NCBI GenBank assembly: GCA_963662645.2
Contig: OY759762.1
Coordinates: 1,550,001 to 1,614,000, forward strand
Direction of reading: 5' to 3'
DNA: 64,000 nt
From: Aldehydirespirator sp963662645
GTDB lineage: Bacteria > Actinomycetota > Acidimicrobiia > Acidimicrobiales > Aldehydirespiratoraceae
In this document: positions 8,955 through 18,215 of the stretch, piece by piece
Layout of the letters: each line of letters begins with the position of its first letter
Numbering within the stretch: the stretch's first letter is position 1
Made by a program: the position numbers and the translations under genes
Notes under the pieces: generated by a model
The model's database searches: none
The model's input: the letters and a program-made list of their open reading frames with translations, nothing else
What the model was told of the DNA's origin: nothing

Positions 8955-8987
8955 GAGGAGGCCCCGGCGCTGGGCCGGGGCCTCCTC
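8955..8987 (-). terminator. Strong inverted repeat after the large SLH gene
   Basis: GAGGAGGCCCCGGC (8955-8968) and GCCGGGGCCTCCTC (8974-8987) form a perfect 14-bp stem with a 5-nt loop, 40 nt beyond the stop of the gene at 9028-11934. There is no U-tract, as is common in actinobacteria, so transcription ending is inferred from strength and position. Confidence 0.6.
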
Positions 8988-9027
8988 GGGGTTGGTGGCT
9001 TTGTGTCGCTCTAGAGCGACGTGTCAG

Positions 9028-11934
9028 CTAGCTGGCGGGTTTGCAGATCAGGCTGAGCTCCCAGACTGTGCGGTCCACGGTCCCGGGCCGAGCGCGGTCG
9101 CTCGTCAGGCCGAGGGTGTAGTTCCGCCAGTTGACCGTGTTCGGCTTCGCGCCGCGTGTGGCGTAGGTGGCCGAGAGGGCTTCCTCGAACATGTCGAAGG
9201 TGGCGCCCACATCCTCGACGACGAAGGTGTCGTCCTCGTCATAGAAGTACACCCTCGGATTGTCGACGTTGTTTGGGCCCTCGTTGACCACGATGGCCCG
9301 GCTGGCGACATCGGCCACCAAGACTTTGGCCTGTCCGCCGGTCACACTGGCAGGGGTCTTCATCGAGGTGCCAGCCTCGGCCCAGTAGACCTTCGCCTTC
9401 TCATCGCTAGCCAGGTAGTAGCTGGTCTCCGTAGTGCTTGTGGCCGGATTGTCGCCGGCTACGAGCACGTAGCCCGTGATCATCTCGGTCTCACCGTCTT
9501 CGCCGATGTGGCGATAGCCGATGCGGCGCGTCCCGTCGCGGCGAGTCTTCAGCGGACTCCGCGCAACCTCATTCTGAATGTCATAAGTCCCGTCGTTATC
9601 AGGCCTCAGGTCGGATTCGACAGCGCTGCTCAGGCCGTCCGCGGTGGGGAGCTGGGCCCCCTGGGTATTGTCATCGCTATCAATGGTGCCGTTCCGCTCG
9701 GTGACCAGCACCGGGACGCCACTGGCGACCGTGAACGTGTCGTCACCTCCTTCACCCGGATTCTCATCGTCGTCATCGTCTTCGGTCCCGTTGGCGTCAC
9801 TGTCATAGCTAAGGTCCAAGTCCCTTTGGAATCTGTCCTCGGTCTCCTGGACGGTGATGTCCATCTCCTCGGGGTACAGGACGCGGTCATCCGTCTCCGG
9901 AGCTTCGATCTCGTCGTTTCTGGTGCCCGGGGTGATTTCGCCGGTGGTACTGTTGATTGTGGCGCCGCTGGTGAGGTTGCCTGTGCCGTCGAGGTCGCTG
10001 ACGGCGACGACGTTCTGGTTCACCATCGGGTCGCCGTACTGGTTGATCACCTTGACGGTCACGCTGTTGCTGCTGCCGACGAACCGGTACGGCTGGATCG
10101 AATCCGCGGTGACCTTGTAGGGGACCGCCTTGTCATCAGAGAAGATGACATAGCCGATCGCCGCCGGCTTGGACGTACTCGGAGTCGCAGTAATGGCGTT
10201 GCCCTCGGCGTAGTTGGCGTAAGGCCAGACCACACCAGGATCAGCGGCGGTGATCGTGCGGACCAGGTTTATGGGGATGCGGTCGTTCTCCTGGAGGAAC
10301 GGCGTCAGCTTGAACTGCACGCCCACATCGACGTTGTCGACGGCGGACTGCAGGTCCACGGTGGTCAAAGTGATCGTGAGCTCGCCGTCGGCGTTGGGGT
10401 AGACCAGCGTGTCCACCGGCGTCTGCAGCCGCGCATCAGTCACCAGCTCACGATTCGTTGGCTGTACCACCGTACGTGTGCTCGTGACGTAGTTCCAGTT
10501 GCCTGGAACCTCCCTGAAGTGGTCCACGCCGTCGGCCGTGCCGATCTGCGTACTAGCCACAGCGGCGTCCTCGGCGTCGAGTTCAGTATCGGCGACCCGC
10601 GCGACGTAGTAGCGCTCGATCCTGAGGTGATAGGGGTTGGCGCTGCGGTCCGGGCGGGCGGGATTGTTGCTCGCGTCTTGCAACTGCACGGTGAAGGTGA
10701 CCGTCTCGCCCATCTTGGCCAGCTCGTCGTCGGTGGGAAGACCGCCGGTGATGTGGGCGTGGGTGGGCGGGTTGCCGCTCATCGGCCGGTTCACGTCCTG
10801 CAACTCGATGAGGCGGGTGTCCTCGTCGACTTCTTCGCGCATGGGCCCGGTCCAGGCCCAATGGGTGCGGTCAGTAGCAGTGCCCACAGCCGTCTTGAAC
10901 GTGAGTTTGCCCGAGCCGGCCGAGCATTCCGCTTGGAGGGGATCCGAGTCGCTCGCGAGCGTGAGCTCGATGTTGCCCTGATCGTCGGTGTACTCGTCGC
11001 CGATGTCGATCTCACAGGCGCGGTGGCTGGGGGTCTCGTCCTTCACGAAGCGGAACTCGCACTCGCCGTCGTCGTCGTCGAACGCGTCGGCGACATACAG
11101 CGCCGAGAACACATCCACCCGAGCGTTCGCGATCGGCATGAAGTCCCCGTCGCGATACGAGATCATCGTCTCCTTGTTTAGGTTGCGCTGCACAACCAGA
11201 CCCTCGGGCCGCAGATTCGAGTGATCAAGCGCCCGAGTGATGAACGACGCCATCTGCGCCCGAGTCACCGGGTCCCTCGGCGCGAACACGCTGTCAGCGG
11301 TGCTGACATCGTCGCTGCGGCCCCGGACCACGCCCAACTCATAGGCAGCGCCCACCATCTGGGACTCGAAATTCGGCTCGGTGGCCCTCACATCCGCGAA
11401 GAAGTCGTCAGCCAGCGTCCAGGTGCTGTTGCCGTCGCGGTCGAACTCGATGTTGCCGGTGCGCGAGTTGACCCGCGCCCAGTCCAGCAGATCATCGAGC
11501 AGATGGAACATCAAAGCGGCCATCTCGACGCGCTCCACCGGGTTAGACAACTCGACTTTGGCGAGAACCGCCTCGCCGTCCGCGTCCATCAGATCAGCCG
11601 CCCGCATCACGAACCGCCGCATCTGATGGTCCTTCACATGCTCATCGGGCGCGTACGTGCCGTCGTCCTTGCCCAACGTGATCCCGTAATAGGCGATGCA
11701 GTTGATCGCAGCCGCATGAACGTTGTCCTCGTTCACGTCGGGGAACGAGCCGCCACGGCCCGCGTCGCCCACACACGCATCCCAGTTCGGGGTCACGCCA
11801 GGACTGTGGTCCGGCCTGGGAGCCAACGACTGCGCCGCCGCCGGGGCAGCCCCCACCGCGAACAGAGAGGCCACCAAGGCGCCCGCGGCGAGCACTGCCC
11901 AACCCGAGCGCCGCTTCTTCACTAGCTGGGGCAT
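9028..11934 (-). CDS. Large secreted SLH surface protein
   Basis: A 968-residue protein read from ATG 11934, which has AAAGGAGG 6 nt upstream; a second in-frame ATG at 11985 has an equally good AAAGGAGG and would add 17 residues. Basic n-region VKKRRSGWAVLAAGALVA and a signal cleavage region near APAAAQS; three SLH-like segments within about the first 220 residues (the last being SVFAPRDPVTRAQMASFITR), then a long Thr/Asp-rich region of likely beta-sandwich domains. Its C-terminal half is homologous to the partial protein at 1-1176. Probably a cell-surface structural or adhesive protein. Confidence 0.8.
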   Translation of the reverse strand: MPQLVKKRRSGWAVLAAGALVASLFAVGAAPAAAQSLAPRPDHSPGVTPNWDACVGDAGRGGSFPDVNEDNVHAAAINCIAYYGITLGKDDGTYAPDEHVKDHQMRRFVMRAADLMDADGEAVLAKVELSNPVERVEMAALMFHLLDDLLDWARVNSRTGNIEFDRDGNSTWTLADDFFADVRATEPNFESQMVGAAYELGVVRGRSDDVSTADSVFAPRDPVTRAQMASFITRALDHSNLRPEGLVVQRNLNKETMISYRDGDFMPIANARVDVFSALYVADAFDDDDGECEFRFVKDETPSHRACEIDIGDEYTDDQGNIELTLASDSDPLQAECSAGSGKLTFKTAVGTATDRTHWAWTGPMREEVDEDTRLIELQDVNRPMSGNPPTHAHITGGLPTDDELAKMGETVTFTVQLQDASNNPARPDRSANPYHLRIERYYVARVADTELDAEDAAVASTQIGTADGVDHFREVPGNWNYVTSTRTVVQPTNRELVTDARLQTPVDTLVYPNADGELTITLTTVDLQSAVDNVDVGVQFKLTPFLQENDRIPINLVRTITAADPGVVWPYANYAEGNAITATPSTSKPAAIGYVIFSDDKAVPYKVTADSIQPYRFVGSSNSVTVKVINQYGDPMVNQNVVAVSDLDGTGNLTSGATINSTTGEITPGTRNDEIEAPETDDRVLYPEEMDITVQETEDRFQRDLDLSYDSDANGTEDDDDDENPGEGGDDTFTVASGVPVLVTERNGTIDSDDNTQGAQLPTADGLSSAVESDLRPDNDGTYDIQNEVARSPLKTRRDGTRRIGYRHIGEDGETEMITGYVLVAGDNPATSTTETSYYLASDEKAKVYWAEAGTSMKTPASVTGGQAKVLVADVASRAIVVNEGPNNVDNPRVYFYDEDDTFVVEDVGATFDMFEEALSATYATRGAKPNTVNWRNYTLGLTSDRARPGTVDRTVWELSLICKPAS

Positions 11935-11992
11935 CGGCCCCTCCTTTGCTTGTGCTTGGGGCACAGGCCCCTTCAATTGGGGCATGTGCCCC
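11928..11992 (-). promoter_or_regulatory. Three GGGGCA-nnn-GCCCC palindromes over tandem start sites
   Basis: Near-palindromic 14-mers GGGGCATCGGCCCC (11928-11941), GGGGCACAGGCCCC (11958-11971) and GGGGCATGTGCCCC (11979-11992) lie in the leader of the large SLH gene. The first and third enclose in-frame start codons (11932-11934 and 11983-11985) and directly follow an AAAGGAGG site on the minus strand. Local hairpins could mask the start codons. Confidence 0.6.
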
Positions 11993-12537
11993 TCCTTTCT
12001 ATACCTGGTTTCCATCTGTGGCAAGTTCAGCCCGGACGGACATGTACGCCTCGCACATGCAGACCGACCGGGATGCAACTTGTACCACGCTACACGCGCT
12101 GTTCAACGGCTGCACCCCCTTCGATCACTCGTCCGGGACGTTTGAAGAACCCTACCACGACGGTGGGGCCCGTGACGGGCAGCGAGTGTAGCACGCCGGT
12201 CTTTAGAACGCGGTCAATCATCCTCGATCACATCCCAGTCTCGGAACGTAGCTCACACCACGGCCCCGGGCACCAAGAGGCGGTGCCTCGTCGTCGAACA
12301 CGTCTCGGCATCGTACTAGCACCTGCGGCGCGGAGCAACGACCCTTCACGGGGCACAAGGTAACCCGTGGGGGCATGGCGTACAGGGATGGTTGCGACGC
12401 CGGGGCAGCGTCCCGGCAGACCCCCGGCGCAAGGGCCGCGAAGGGCTTCGCCTAACCTGCGCCGCGGAGACCAGATGCGGGCACGGTGCTCGCCGCCTGC
12501 AAGACCGCCATACCCGCCATACCGAGGAGCCCCGCTC
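11935..12537. other. Divergent intergenic region, leaders and promoters
   Basis: This region holds the palindromic leader of the minus-strand SLH gene and, further up, a weak promoter-like pair on the minus strand (TTGAAC at 12101-12106, 16-nt spacer, TACAAG at 12079-12084). On the plus side only the GAGGAG site ahead of 12538 is clear. No gene is supported. Confidence 0.4.
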
Positions 12538-14124
12538 ATGACCGCCACCGGATCTGCGTCAACTGCCTTCGGGTCTGCACCCCTCCGCAAGCTGGCCGTG
12601 CGCCTCGCGGCGGCCGCCGTGGCTGCGTCGATGGCGCTCGCGGCACCGGCGCCCACCGCCGCCGCGCAGGACGCCGGGCCGTTCCCGGACACCCCCGCAG
12701 GCGCCTTCTACACGCAGGCGGTCGAGGCGCTCCACCAGAAGGGCGTGTTCGCCGGCACCCTCTGCGACCCGGGGTTCTGCCCCGACGAGGCGCTCGACCG
12801 CGCCGCCATGGCGGTATGGACGGTGAGGGTCCTCGACGAACAGGACCCGGCGGAGGTGACCTCCACCCGGTTCGCCGACGTCGACGCGGCCCATCCGCAG
12901 GCCGCGTTCATAGAGCGCTTCGCCGAGCTCGGCGTGACCCGGGGCTGCGGCGACGGCAGCCGGTTCTGCCCCCAAGACAACGTCATCCGGGCCCAGATGG
13001 CCGTGTTCCTGTCGCGTGCCTTCGCGCTGGCCGAGGGGCCCGACCCCGGCTTCGACGACGTTGCCGCCGACGCCTGGTACGCGCCGAGCGTCGCCAGCCT
13101 CGCCGCGTCGGGCATCACCCGAGGCTGCGGCGACGGCAGCGGATTCTGCCCCCAAGACAACGTCACACGGGCCCAGATGGCCCTATTCCTGGCCAGAGCC
13201 CTCGGGCTTGTGGACAGGCCGGGCGAGACGCCCGACACCCCCACGAGCGCCCCCGGCGGCGGCGCGGGCGGATTCACAGCGATTTCCGCCGGCAACAAGC
13301 ACGCGTGCGCGGTGCGTGCCGACAAGTCTCTGGCGTGCTGGGGCAACAACCTGGACAGGCAGCTGAACGCCGCTCACGGCGAGTTCGCGGCCGTGTCCGC
13401 AGGCGGCTACCACACATGCGCGCTGCGCGTCGACAACACCGTGTCGTGCTGGGGCCTGAACGAGAACGGGCAAACCAGCCGGCCGCGCCGGGTTGAGTTC
13501 CTGGCCTTGTCCTCAGGCTTCATGCACACCTGCGCGGTGAGCGCCGACCAGGACGACGCAGGCAGCGTCCGATGCTGGGGCCTCGACATTCAGGGTGAGG
13601 CCACGCCGGTGGCCGGGTCGTACCGCAAGGTGTCCGCCGGCCACGAGCACACTTGCGGCTTGAGAACCGACGGGGCCGTCCAATGCTGGGGCGGCAACAG
13701 CCACGGGCAGGCCGGCGTCAAGAACCCGGCAGGCTCCATGACATGCACGATCTCCGGCTGCCGATTCGACTACAACCCGATCGCAGGACCCTTCATCGAC
13801 GTGTCTGCGGGCACTACCCACACCTGCGCCGTGCGCACCGGCGGCAGCCTCGAGTGCTGGGGCTATTCCACAGACGGCCAAACGACCCCGCCGGCGGGCG
13901 AGTTCCTCGCCGTGTCCTCAGGCTACAAGCACTCCTGTGCGGTGGCTGTGGACAACACCGTCCGCTGCTGGGGTCGCGACGCATACGGCGCGACCGCCGC
14001 CCCGGCCGGAGAGTTCCTAGCCGTGTCGGCAGGAAGCTCCTTCTCCTGCGGCCTGCGCACGAACGGCAGCATCGAGTGCTGGGGCTATTCCACAGACGGC
14101 CAAACCACACCCCCCACCAAGTAG
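12538..14124 (+). CDS. Secreted SLH protein with seven RCC1-like repeats
   Basis: Start at ATG 12538 (GAGGAG about 9 nt upstream), 528 residues. Signal peptide (RKLAVRLAAAAVAASMALAA, cleavage near TAAAQD), three SLH repeats (markers DPGFCPDEALDRAAM, GCGDGSRFCPQDNVIRAQM, GCGDGSGFCPQDNVTRAQM), a short Pro/Gly linker, then seven RCC1/ATS1-type repeats of about 37 residues, each with an SAG-x-H-x-CA...CWG signature. Seven copies is the number expected for one closed beta-propeller. The repeated Cys pairs could form disulfides outside the cell. Probably a wall-anchored binding protein; the ligand is unknown. Confidence 0.85.
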   Translation: MTATGSASTAFGSAPLRKLAVRLAAAAVAASMALAAPAPTAAAQDAGPFPDTPAGAFYTQAVEALHQKGVFAGTLCDPGFCPDEALDRAAMAVWTVRVLDEQDPAEVTSTRFADVDAAHPQAAFIERFAELGVTRGCGDGSRFCPQDNVIRAQMAVFLSRAFALAEGPDPGFDDVAADAWYAPSVASLAASGITRGCGDGSGFCPQDNVTRAQMALFLARALGLVDRPGETPDTPTSAPGGGAGGFTAISAGNKHACAVRADKSLACWGNNLDRQLNAAHGEFAAVSAGGYHTCALRVDNTVSCWGLNENGQTSRPRRVEFLALSSGFMHTCAVSADQDDAGSVRCWGLDIQGEATPVAGSYRKVSAGHEHTCGLRTDGAVQCWGGNSHGQAGVKNPAGSMTCTISGCRFDYNPIAGPFIDVSAGTTHTCAVRTGGSLECWGYSTDGQTTPPAGEFLAVSSGYKHSCAVAVDNTVRCWGRDAYGATAAPAGEFLAVSAGSSFSCGLRTNGSIECWGYSTDGQTTPPTK

Positions 14125-14159
14125 CCGCCACACCTCTAGAAGCCTTGCTGGCAGCGAGC

Positions 14160-14213
14160 GAGCCACATCGGGCCAATCGAGCCACATCGGGCCAATCGGG
14201 CCACATCGGGCCA
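14160..14213. repeat. 19-bp tandem repeat, about three copies
   Basis: AGCCACATCGGGCCAATCG recurs with small changes three times directly after the RCC1-repeat gene. Function unknown. Confidence 0.6.
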
Positions 14214-14381
14214 CGCCGCAGGACACCGCCGAGCATATGGGCGCAGCGGTGGCGGGGAAGGTCCGCAAGCGGCTCCGCTACAACGACCCGATCGCCACTT
14301 CCGAACCTGCCGCCTAGGTGTGACTACCTCGTCGGCGTCGTCCCACTCATTGTCAGGGGGTAGGGAGCCCGTCGGAGCTGA

Positions 14382-14615
14382 CTACCCAAGGGCCCTAGCC
14401 ACGAGCCAGACAACACCTAGCAATGTCGGACCGACGACTGCCATAAGGATGTTGACCTTGGTCTCCAGCGTTGAGAGCCGCTTCTCTAGCTTGATCCCCT
14501 CATCGTGCTCACGCCTGCTGATGGTGTCGCCCGGAAGCTGGCCGTGCGCGGCCGTAGCCGGATTCTCTCTCGGGGTCTCGTCGGTCGCTGGGAGGTGTCT
14601 GCCAGCTGCAGCCAT
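14382..14615 (-). CDS. Small coiled-coil/single-TM protein
   Basis: A 77-residue protein with a charged segment KLEKRLSTLETKVNI that can form a short coiled coil, followed by a C-terminal transmembrane helix (ILMAVVGPTLLGVVWLVARA). The layout resembles XhlA/holin-associated small membrane proteins, but homology is not established. It overlaps the upstream gene (14486-14857) by 130 nt in another frame, so either the two genes really overlap or a later start is used. Confidence 0.45.
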   Translation of the reverse strand: MAAAGRHLPATDETPRENPATAAHGQLPGDTISRREHDEGIKLEKRLSTLETKVNILMAVVGPTLLGVVWLVARALG

Positions 14616-14857
14616 TCCCAGATTGCGGGGTTCTCGAAGCCCGCATAGGCGGCATTGAGTTTGAATACAACACCGGTGGACCCATCGGGGCCGTACATCC
14701 CCAACGCATCCGCCACAGAGCGAGCGATTGCATCGGCACGCACCAAACAGAGCCGTTCCGACGCCTTGTAGTGCTGGGTGCCAGGATACTTCTTCTCGAT
14801 GCGCTGCATCGCGGTCTCGGGGGACGGGCCTGAAATGTGGACAGCGAACACGGCCAT
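14486..14857 (-). CDS. Hypothetical protein
   Basis: A 123-residue product read from ATG 14857 (MAVFAVHISG...); an ATG nine codons upstream is also in frame. Residues 1-85 look like a genuine compact domain (ERLCLVRADAIARSVADAL, FKLNAAYAGFENPAIWEWL). The Arg-rich C-terminal 40 residues run through the next gene in another frame and may be less constrained. No family is recognised. It probably forms a two-gene unit with the small membrane protein downstream. Confidence 0.5.
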   Translation of the reverse strand: MAVFAVHISGPSPETAMQRIEKKYPGTQHYKASERLCLVRADAIARSVADALGMYGPDGSTGVVFKLNAAYAGFENPAIWEWLQLADTSQRPTRPRERIRLRPRTASFRATPSAGVSTMRGSS

Positions 14858-15115
14858 CGTCCTACGCACCTTTCCATCTAGCATGGGTTAGCGCCCGAAA
14901 GACAACTATACGCAACGCGGTCGCGTCAACGCCCAATCTTGGATTGTGCCGTCGGTCACACACGAGGCGGCCATAACGCGGCTGGCGTGCTCCATGCAGG
15001 CAGCCTCGACACTGCCGAGCGTGCGTCACCCAGGTCGCCAAGCTACCGGCGCCGGGGGCTGCGCCCCTCACCGGGATCGTGGCAGGCAGTTTGGCGCGGC
15101 CACCGTGCTGGCTGC

Positions 15116-15374
15116 TTAGACGGCTGGGGTCTCGTCGGCTGGGGTCTCGTCGGCTGGGGTCTCGTCGGCTGGGGTCTCCAGCTTCACGCCGGGGAAGCGC
15201 AGAAAGTCGGTGTCGTAGGACACGACTGTGCACCGGTGCTCGATGGCGAGGGCGGCCAGGTGGGTGTCGTTGACGAGGTTGCCGCCCGTCTCAAGCGGCG
15301 CCAGCAGCTGTTGGACGATGCCGAGGTGGCGTGCCGTCGGCGGCCGAGGAAGCCAGGACGCGACTTGACATGGA
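15116..15374 (-). pseudogene. Truncated PIN-domain (VapC) toxin
   Basis: Only the C-terminal half of a VapC-like PIN domain is readable: HLGIVQQLLAPLETGGNLVN followed by DTHLAALAIEHRCTVVSYDT, including the late acidic residues of the fold. The N-terminal Asp-bearing strand is missing; upstream sequence in this frame is not VapC-like. The C-terminus ends in a short repeat (ETPAD x3) encoded by the 15-bp tandem repeat. No antitoxin gene adjoins. Read as a decayed toxin gene. Confidence 0.6.
15124..15180. repeat. 15-bp tandem repeat, four copies
   Basis: GGCTGGGGTCTCGTC is repeated about four times in the 3' end of the truncated VapC gene. The period is a multiple of three, so copy number changes do not alter the frame. 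Confidence 0.75.
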
Positions 15375-15539
15375 TGCGCTATCAGGTCACGTCCGCCCGA
15401 CCGGTCGGTGCGCTGCCGTCGCCTGAGACGAGCCGACATATCATCGGAAGAGGCACAAGGCCCGTCACACCCTGGGTCAGATCCGAGCCCCGACCACAGC
15501 CCCATCATGATTGTCACACCCTTGTGTAATAGTCTGTGC

Positions 15540-17266
15540 ATGGTTGTTTCCCAAGCTCAGCGGGCCGAAGCCGCCGTGACGCAGATGCTGGCCTCGGCTA
15601 GTGACGGCAGCGTGGCGGCGTGCGATCTGCGCACGGCGTTGGAGATGTCTCGGGCGATCACCTCGAAGCTGGTCGCCTTCCAGGCCCGGGCTGCGGCTTC
15701 GCTGGCCGCACGGGAGAGCCATGGCGACGGCGGCACGGGGGTGCTGCGCCGCGCCACCGGGGTGTCCCGGCGCCAGGCCGAGGCGCAGGCCCGGACTGTG
15801 CGAGTGCTCGACGACCTGCCGGTGGTGCGGGACGCTCTGGAGGCGGGTCGGGTCTCCTTTAACAACGCGGCCCGCCTTGCGGAGGCGGCTGAGGCTGTCG
15901 GCGGCGATGCGGTGCAGGCCGACGCCGAGCTGCTGTCGCAGGCCGAGTCGGTGCCTGACGACCAGTTCGCGCGGGAGGCTCGGCGGTGGGCCGCCCGACA
16001 GCAGCCCGACGACGGCGAGGCCGGCTACGCCCGCCAGCGGAAACGGCGGTGGTTGCGCATCTGGGACGGCGACGACGGCATGACCCATCTGCGGGGCGAG
16101 TTCGATCCCGTGACCGGCGAGAGGATCCGCAACCGGGTGGAGGTCGAGGCCCGGCGTGTCCGCCAAGCCGAAGGCCGCGACGAGCGGCGCAGCTTCGCCC
16201 AGGCCATGGCCGACGCCCTCGACGGCCTGACCACAGTCGGCAGCGACGTCGTCCAGAGTCGAGGGCGGGCCCGGGGCGGCCAGGCTCGCAACAGCCGCGA
16301 CCGGCCCAACCAGAACAACGGCCAGAACGACAGCCCGAACCGCGACAGCCGAAGCGACGGCCGAGACCGCGACAGCCGAAGCGACGGCCAAGACCGCGAC
16401 AGCCGAAGCGACGGCCAAGACCGCGACAGCCGAAGCGACGGCCAAGACCGCGACAGCCGAAGCGACGGCCAAGACCGCGACAGCCGGCCCAACCAGAACA
16501 GACGGCCAGAGACCGCGACAGCCGAAGCGACGGCCAAGACCGCGACAGCCGAAGCGACGGCCGAGACCGCGACAGCCGAAGCGACGGCCGAGACCGCGAC
16601 AGCCGAAGCGACGGCCGAGACCGGGGTGGCGGGAGTGATGGCGCCGCAGTTGCTGACAGCGTCCACCGGGGACGGCCGATCGCCGACATTGCCGTGGTCT
16701 CCTACGTCGACTCCGAGACGGGCGGCCTGGTGTCGCAGCTTGCCACCGGCGAGCCGCTGCCCCCGAGCGTGCTCGACATGCTTGCCTGCAACGCCTCGAT
16801 CACCGGGATCCTCTACGACACCGCCGGCACCCCGCTGTGGCGGGGCACAACCAAGCGCACCGCCACCGCCTCACAGATCAGGGCGCTCATTGCCCGCGAC
16901 GGCGGCTGCGTCGGCTGTGGCTGCCATCCGGCGCTCTGCCAGGCCCATCACATCAAGCCCGCCTTCCAGGGTGGTCCGACCACCATCGCCAACATGGCGC
17001 TGCTGTGCTGGGACTGCCACCACAAGGTCCATCACCACCAGTGGACGGTCGCCCGCCGTCATGGACGGTTCGAGCTGCTGCCCCCCGTGCGCACCCGCTG
17101 GGGGCCGGCTCGCGCCCCCGATCCCCCACCATCGGCGCTGCCGTCGGCACTGTCGCCGGCACTGCCCGCCGCCCAAGCACAAGGCGATGGTCACGCTCCA
17201 CCATCGGCGCTGCCGTCGGCACTGTCGTCGACGCTGCCCGCCGAGCCGCTGTTCGCCGTCACGTAG
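15540..17266 (+). CDS. DUF222/HNH endonuclease (13E12-type), frameshifted
   Basis: The N-terminal DUF222 domain (from ATG 15540, MVVSQAQRAEAAVTQML...) is in one frame; the HNH domain (TASQIRALIARDGGCVGCGC ... CQAHHIKPAFQGG ... LLCWDCHHKVHHHQW) is in the +2 frame and ends at 17266. Both conserved halves look intact, with zinc-site Cys and catalytic His. The frame change falls at about 16495-16510, where a 27-bp tandem repeat (RDSRSDGQD) is interrupted by a PNQN segment. Either an indel has broken the gene, the assembly is wrong here, or frameshifting is used. This family is abundant in actinobacteria and often linked to mobile DNA. Confidence 0.75.
16340..16625. repeat. 27-bp coding tandem repeat
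   Basis: The nine-residue unit RDSRSD-G(R/Q)-D is encoded about nine times in two blocks (about 16346-16490 and 16510-16625) that lie in different frames of the DUF222/HNH gene. Unit identity at DNA level is very high. Confidence 0.8.
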
Positions 17267-17423
17267 ACGCCCGGCGCCAGCGTCCGGCTCCGCAACCGAC
17301 ACTCCCGGGAAGGGATGAGCCGGAAGGGAGCCGGTGATACGCAGCGGCCACCTGCTTCTTGACAACCCAAACCCGCCGGCCCGATCCTGCCGACACCCGC
17401 CCGGCCGTTGCCCCAGTCCGCAG

Positions 17424-17584
17424 CCGATGGCTCGTAGCCCCGGGGCATGAACATGGGCACCATGAACGCCCCCGCCCCACCCGGCGATCGCTCCCAGCCC
17501 CAGAGCACGGACCCCAGAGCACGGACATAGGCACCATGAACGCCCCCGCCCCACCCGCCAATGGCCCGTAGCCTCGGGGCATGG
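17424..17584 (+). repeat. Duplicated leader with two mini-ORFs ahead of GNAT gene
   Basis: GGCACCATGAACGCCCCCGC... occurs near 17457 and 17531, and an ATGGC-CGTAGCC-CGGGGCATG block near 17427 and 17561. The copies create mini-ORFs 17447-17530 (27 aa) and 17536-17571 (11 aa, MNAPAPPANGP) just upstream of the acetyltransferase. The rest of 17267-17423 shows nothing recognisable. Confidence 0.6.
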
Positions 17585-18093
17585 ACACTCGGGGCATGGA
17601 CGATGTGGTTGTGCGGCTCGCCACCCTCGACGACGCAGAGGCGATCCGACGCATCTACAACCATGAGGTCGAGCACACCACCCACACCTTCGACCTCGTG
17701 CCCCGCAGCCTCGAGGACCAGCAGGCGTGGCTGCGGGACCGGGCCGGCGCCCTCGGAGTGCTCGTCGCCGAGCTCGACGGACAGGTCGTCGGCTTCTCGT
17801 CGCTAAGCGAGTACCGGCCCCGGGCCGCCTACCGGACCTCGGTCGAGTCCAGCGTCTACGTCGATGAGGCGGCGCGGGGCCGGGGGGTGGGCCGGCGGCT
17901 CATGCGGGAACTGGTCGGCCTGGCCCAGGCCCGGGGCTTCCACACCATGATCGCCCGCATCGCCGGAGGCCACCAAGCATCGGTCCAGCTGCACGAAGCC
18001 GTCGGGTTCACCGTCGTCGGCACCGAGCGCGAGGTAGGCCGCAAGTTCGGCGGCTGGCTCGACGTAGTGATCATGCAACGAATGCTCCCCTGA
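17581..18093 (+). CDS. GNAT acetyltransferase, phosphinothricin-acetyltransferase-like
   Basis: A 170-residue protein. VVVRLATLDDAEAIRRIYNH starts the fold, ESSVYVDEAARGRGVGRRLM is the acetyl-CoA binding motif A (RGRGVG), and VGFTVVGTEREVGRKFGGWLD is the typical end of the Pat/Bar-like subgroup. ATG 17581 or ATG 17599 may be the start. Family members acetylate amino-acid-like amines; the substrate here is unknown. It stands alone behind a duplicated leader. Confidence 0.85.
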   Translation: MDTRGMDDVVVRLATLDDAEAIRRIYNHEVEHTTHTFDLVPRSLEDQQAWLRDRAGALGVLVAELDGQVVGFSSLSEYRPRAAYRTSVESSVYVDEAARGRGVGRRLMRELVGLAQARGFHTMIARIAGGHQASVQLHEAVGFTVVGTEREVGRKFGGWLDVVIMQRMLP

Positions 18094-18215
18094 GCAAGCC
18101 CCGCCAAGCGTGGGTGATGAGGCAGCGGATGCTCGCCTGAGCAACCCACGCCGCTCGGCCCCGTGGACGCGGCACCCCACCCCCACTGCATTAGACGAAC
18201 GCGGCGGTCAGCTAC

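Larger units (their letters stand above)
8355..9027. other. Gene-free region with candidate small RNA and terminators
   Basis: There is no convincing coding sequence in these 673 bp. The region contains a promoter-like pair, two stable hairpins and two terminator-like inverted repeats, annotated separately. Confidence 0.5.

Noticed and set aside
8800..11181. 793-codon open frame on the plus strand
   Set aside because: It is antisense to the SLH surface protein, whose signal peptide, ribosome binding sites and paralogue support the minus strand. High-GC shadow frame.
14237..14317. 26-codon ORF (MGAAVAGKVRKRLRYNDPIA...)
   Set aside because: It looks protein-like but is too short, has no ribosome binding site and cannot be assigned; possibly the tail of a lost gene.
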